Assembly: GCA_002435585.1 (NCBI GenBank)
Contig: DJDY01000115.1
Span: 1 to 7,727 of the forward strand
Length of the DNA: 7,727 nt
DNA from: Lachnospira sp. UBA5912
GTDB taxonomy: Bacteria; Bacillota; Clostridia; Lachnospirales; Lachnospiraceae
Reading direction: 5' to 3'
Part shown: in pieces, positions 5,868 to 7,727 of the stretch
Position numbering within the stretch: position 1 is the first letter of the stretch
Layout: the number at the start of each line of letters is the position of its first letter
Translations under genes and position numbers: made by a program
The notes under the pieces: generated by a model
What the model saw: only the letters and a program-made list of their open reading frames with translations
Databases searched by the model: none
What the model was told of the DNA's origin: nothing

Positions 5868-6774
5868 ATACAACCTCATTGCTCATAACCATAGGCGCTG
5901 TATGAGCAAAAAACACGATACCATCTGTTGGCGAGATTATCTCACTCTTAACAAAACCTTCACACGGATCTATCACCTGTCCTATAACTTCGTTATGTAC
6001 TACAGGATCACCCGGTTCTTTAAGTCTTTTATAAAATCCTGCATCATATGTCTTGACTGCTGAAAGATCATATTCGTTAATAACACTTGCTATGTATCCA
6101 CTGTGATTATTGTACTTTACTATGCCCATTCTTGTAAGGAATCTTAACACAGAAGATACAGCCTGTCTTGCTGACTTATCATCAACCATATCTGTACTGT
6201 TAGTATATATGGAAAATGCATTCGTTCCATTCATCTGCCAGTTATAATTAAGTGTTGCTGTATCCATAGGCTTAGGCTTTCTTATAACCACATACTGAAG
6301 TCCGAAAAGATTCGCAAGGCTTGCACTCTGATATCCTGTTTCCATCATACGAACATGCGGTATGAAATCTCCTGGCATATAAAAGCTTGCAAACTGTATG
6401 CCATAATTATAGCCTTTACAGCTTTCAAATATAGCCGCTGCTATCTGCTTTGTTGTATCTCCTGTGGCATCTCCTGGAAACATTCTGTTTATATCAAGAT
6501 TATCTATTGGCCAGAACCTTTTCTCTACATTCATGGAGAATCTGTTAGCTGATGGAATAACAAGTATCTCATGGTTATGTGATATAGCCCCATGTGCTTC
6601 AAGCTCCTTAAGCACCTTAATAAGCTGGGAACATATATATAGCTGCTGTATCTCATTGCCGCGCAATGCTCCAACTATACATGCTGATTTCTCTCCACTT
6701 CCGAATCTATAACCCTCTATCTCAAAATTCTCTCTGTATATGCCTTTTAAACTATATAATATTTCTTTTTTCAT
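5839..6774 (-). CDS. Aspartoacylase/succinylglutamate desuccinylase paralogue lacking zinc ligands (probable pseudoenzyme), 311 aa
   Basis: The protein aligns along its length with the product of the gene just upstream. Shared features are the N-terminal core, LDINRMFPGD (93-102, the family's substrate-side Asn-Arg signature) and a C-terminal beta domain ending SPTDGIVFF (281-289). The metal site is gone: the family's H-G-x-E motif reads R38-G-N-E41, and the second zinc histidine, in D-I-H-S of the partner, is Ala129 in GIQFAS. The catalytic Glu region (VAEMG in the partner) reads AFSIYTNS. Only one zinc ligand, Glu41, survives, so hydrolase activity is unlikely. The frame is otherwise clean, which argues against a decaying gene. 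ATG 6774 overlaps the upstream stop as ATGA, with GGAGG 9 bases before it, so the two proteins are probably made in a coupled way and may form a complex. A binding or regulatory role is inference. Confidence 0.85.
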   Translation of the reverse strand: MKKEILYSLKGIYRENFEIEGYRFGSGEKSACIVGALRGNEIQQLYICSQLIKVLKELEAHGAISHNHEILVIPSANRFSMNVEKRFWPIDNLDINRMFPGDATGDTTKQIAAAIFESCKGYNYGIQFASFYMPGDFIPHVRMMETGYQSASLANLFGLQYVVIRKPKPMDTATLNYNWQMNGTNAFSIYTNSTDMVDDKSARQAVSSVLRFLTRMGIVKYNNHSGYIASVINEYDLSAVKTYDAGFYKRLKEPGDPVVHNEVIGQVIDPCEGFVKSEIISPTDGIVFFAHTAPMVMSNEVVYKIIRRMHE

Positions 6775-7715
6775 GATTTTCGGCCTCCATGAACTCTGGC
6801 AAGAAGTGCTCCTTTGTATACAACAGGATTCTCTCTTAGTGTAAAGACTATTCCATCCATAGGAGACTCTACATGCTGTATAACTCTCCCCTCTATAGGC
6901 TCTATTATATCACCTATATGCTCTCCCATATGTATACCTCCACATGAACTGATAGCTGGAACAAATATACCACTGTCCATGGCCGTAATAAAGTTAACCT
7001 CACCTTCTGTCGATATGATAGGCTCCCTTACTTCTATCTTCTCATCATCCCATATTCCAAGTTCTGTCATAAGATTAAATATTCCAGTAATAAGCTGTTT
7101 ACTGTATTCTTTATTAATCCTGTTTCCTACACCCATCTCTGCAACAAGAGTAGGAACTCCCATATGATTAAGACTATATGCAAGCGTTGCATCAAGTACT
7201 GTTATAGATGAAAATATCCAGACAAAATCAGCATTTAACATCTTTGCATATGGAAGAAGCCTGTCTACGTTATCATCATTAAGTCTAACCTGCGGCATTT
7301 CTCTTACAAATATGTTACTTGAATGTATATCAAGACAGAAATCACTGCCTATTATGTCATTCACTATTCCGGCAGCAACACTCTCAGCTACAGCACCATT
7401 GTTATCCCCTGGAAACACTCTGTTCATATCCAGTTCAAACATTGGAATTCCCCTTGAACCTATATCTATTCCAAGGGGATTAATATCTGGATATATATCT
7501 ATTATTCCTTTTAACTTCTCCGGATGCTGGTTAACTCTCCTTATAATCTCATAGCATATGTACTGTCCATCAAGTTCATCGCCATGAGTACCTGTAACTA
7601 TCGATATTCTTGGAGCCCTGTCGCCTTCATTATAACCTTCTGGTGTAAGCCTGTTTTTTCTTACAACCATACGTTCATGTACTGGAAGATCTATTGATGC
7701 TACTTCTTTAATCAT
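6771..7715 (-). CDS. Aspartoacylase/succinylglutamate desuccinylase family zinc hydrolase, 314 aa
   Basis: This is a member of the M14-like AstE/AspA deacylase family, zinc enzymes that cleave N-acyl amino acids or related amides. Expected residues are present: zinc ligands His44 and Glu47 in GTHGDE, His131 in LDIHSS, catalytic Glu193 in VAEMG, and substrate-binding Asn98-Arg99 in LDMNRVFPGD (95-104). A C-terminal beta domain follows (about 228-314), including SPMDGIVF (284-291). The length is normal for the family, and no signal peptide is visible, so it should be cytoplasmic. ATG 7715 has AAGG (7723-7726) 7 bases upstream; its promoter lies outside the window. The stop overlaps the next gene by 4 bases. 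The substrate cannot be told from sequence: it lacks arginine-succinyltransferase pathway neighbours, so astE is not assigned. A short-chain acyl amino acid or peptide is possible. Confidence 0.9.
   Translation of the reverse strand: MIKEVASIDLPVHERMVVRKNRLTPEGYNEGDRAPRISIVTGTHGDELDGQYICYEIIRRVNQHPEKLKGIIDIYPDINPLGIDIGSRGIPMFELDMNRVFPGDNNGAVAESVAAGIVNDIIGSDFCLDIHSSNIFVREMPQVRLNDDNVDRLLPYAKMLNADFVWIFSSITVLDATLAYSLNHMGVPTLVAEMGVGNRINKEYSKQLITGIFNLMTELGIWDDEKIEVREPIISTEGEVNFITAMDSGIFVPAISSCGGIHMGEHIGDIIEPIEGRVIQHVESPMDGIVFTLRENPVVYKGALLARVHGGRKS
6784..6788 (-). promoter_or_regulatory. Ribosome binding site of the pseudoenzyme gene inside the upstream coding sequence
   Basis: GGAGG on the minus strand, 9 bases before ATG 6774, lies in the last codons of the upstream hydrolase gene. 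It fixes the start at the ATGA overlap and shows that the downstream protein is meant to be translated well. Confidence 0.8.
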
Positions 7716-7727
7716 TATTTAACCTTA

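Noticed and set aside
6814..7167. Plus-strand open frame of 117 codons antisense to the zinc hydrolase
   Set aside because: The minus-strand frame carries all the family motifs. The plus-strand product is a Ser/Ile/Pro-rich shadow, as are those at 5845-6063, 6355-6552, 6464-6712 and 7312-7554.

Overview
The window looks like chromosomal DNA of an AT-rich Gram-positive gut anaerobe, most probably a Lachnospiraceae-type Clostridium relative. This rests on the 1250-residue single-chain FGAM synthase of the clostridial type, a BspA-like leucine-rich repeat protein, a secreted protein made of 22-residue 'NEYGWFYVNGG..DWSYTGLA' repeats, strong AGGAG-type ribosome binding sites and AT-rich intergenic DNA. 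The genus cannot be fixed from this sequence.

Layout. Almost everything is on the minus strand, so it is transcribed from high to low coordinates. At the right end is an overlapping pair of aspartoacylase / succinylglutamate desuccinylase paralogues (6771-7715 and 5839-6774). The first has every expected zinc and catalytic residue. The second has lost both zinc histidines and the catalytic glutamate but keeps the substrate-side NR-FPGD signature. A 97-base gap holds a good sigma-A promoter with an extended -10, which drives purL (1989-5741, de novo purine synthesis). Downstream of purL, 267 bases of non-coding DNA contain several nested inverted repeats; those closest to the next gene can pair in two mutually exclusive ways next to its ribosome binding site. 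That gene is a short BspA-type leucine-rich repeat protein without a signal peptide (1125-1712).

The only plus-strand gene is a 56-residue ribbon-helix-helix protein (895-1065). It converges on the leucine-rich repeat gene, and the two share a terminator whose left arm lies inside the small gene's last codons. A 388-base AT-rich gap (507-894) follows, with inverted repeats and an isolated perfect Shine-Dalgarno sequence. At the left edge is the N-terminal part of the secreted repeat protein (506 to beyond position 1).

How the genes relate. Apart from the translationally coupled aspartoacylase-like pair, they do not form one obvious pathway. No mobile element, CRISPR array, tRNA or rRNA was seen. 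The points most worth following are the enzyme/pseudoenzyme pair, the switch-like leader of the leucine-rich repeat gene, and the isolated Shine-Dalgarno sequence resembling a ribosome-binding mRNA stabiliser.
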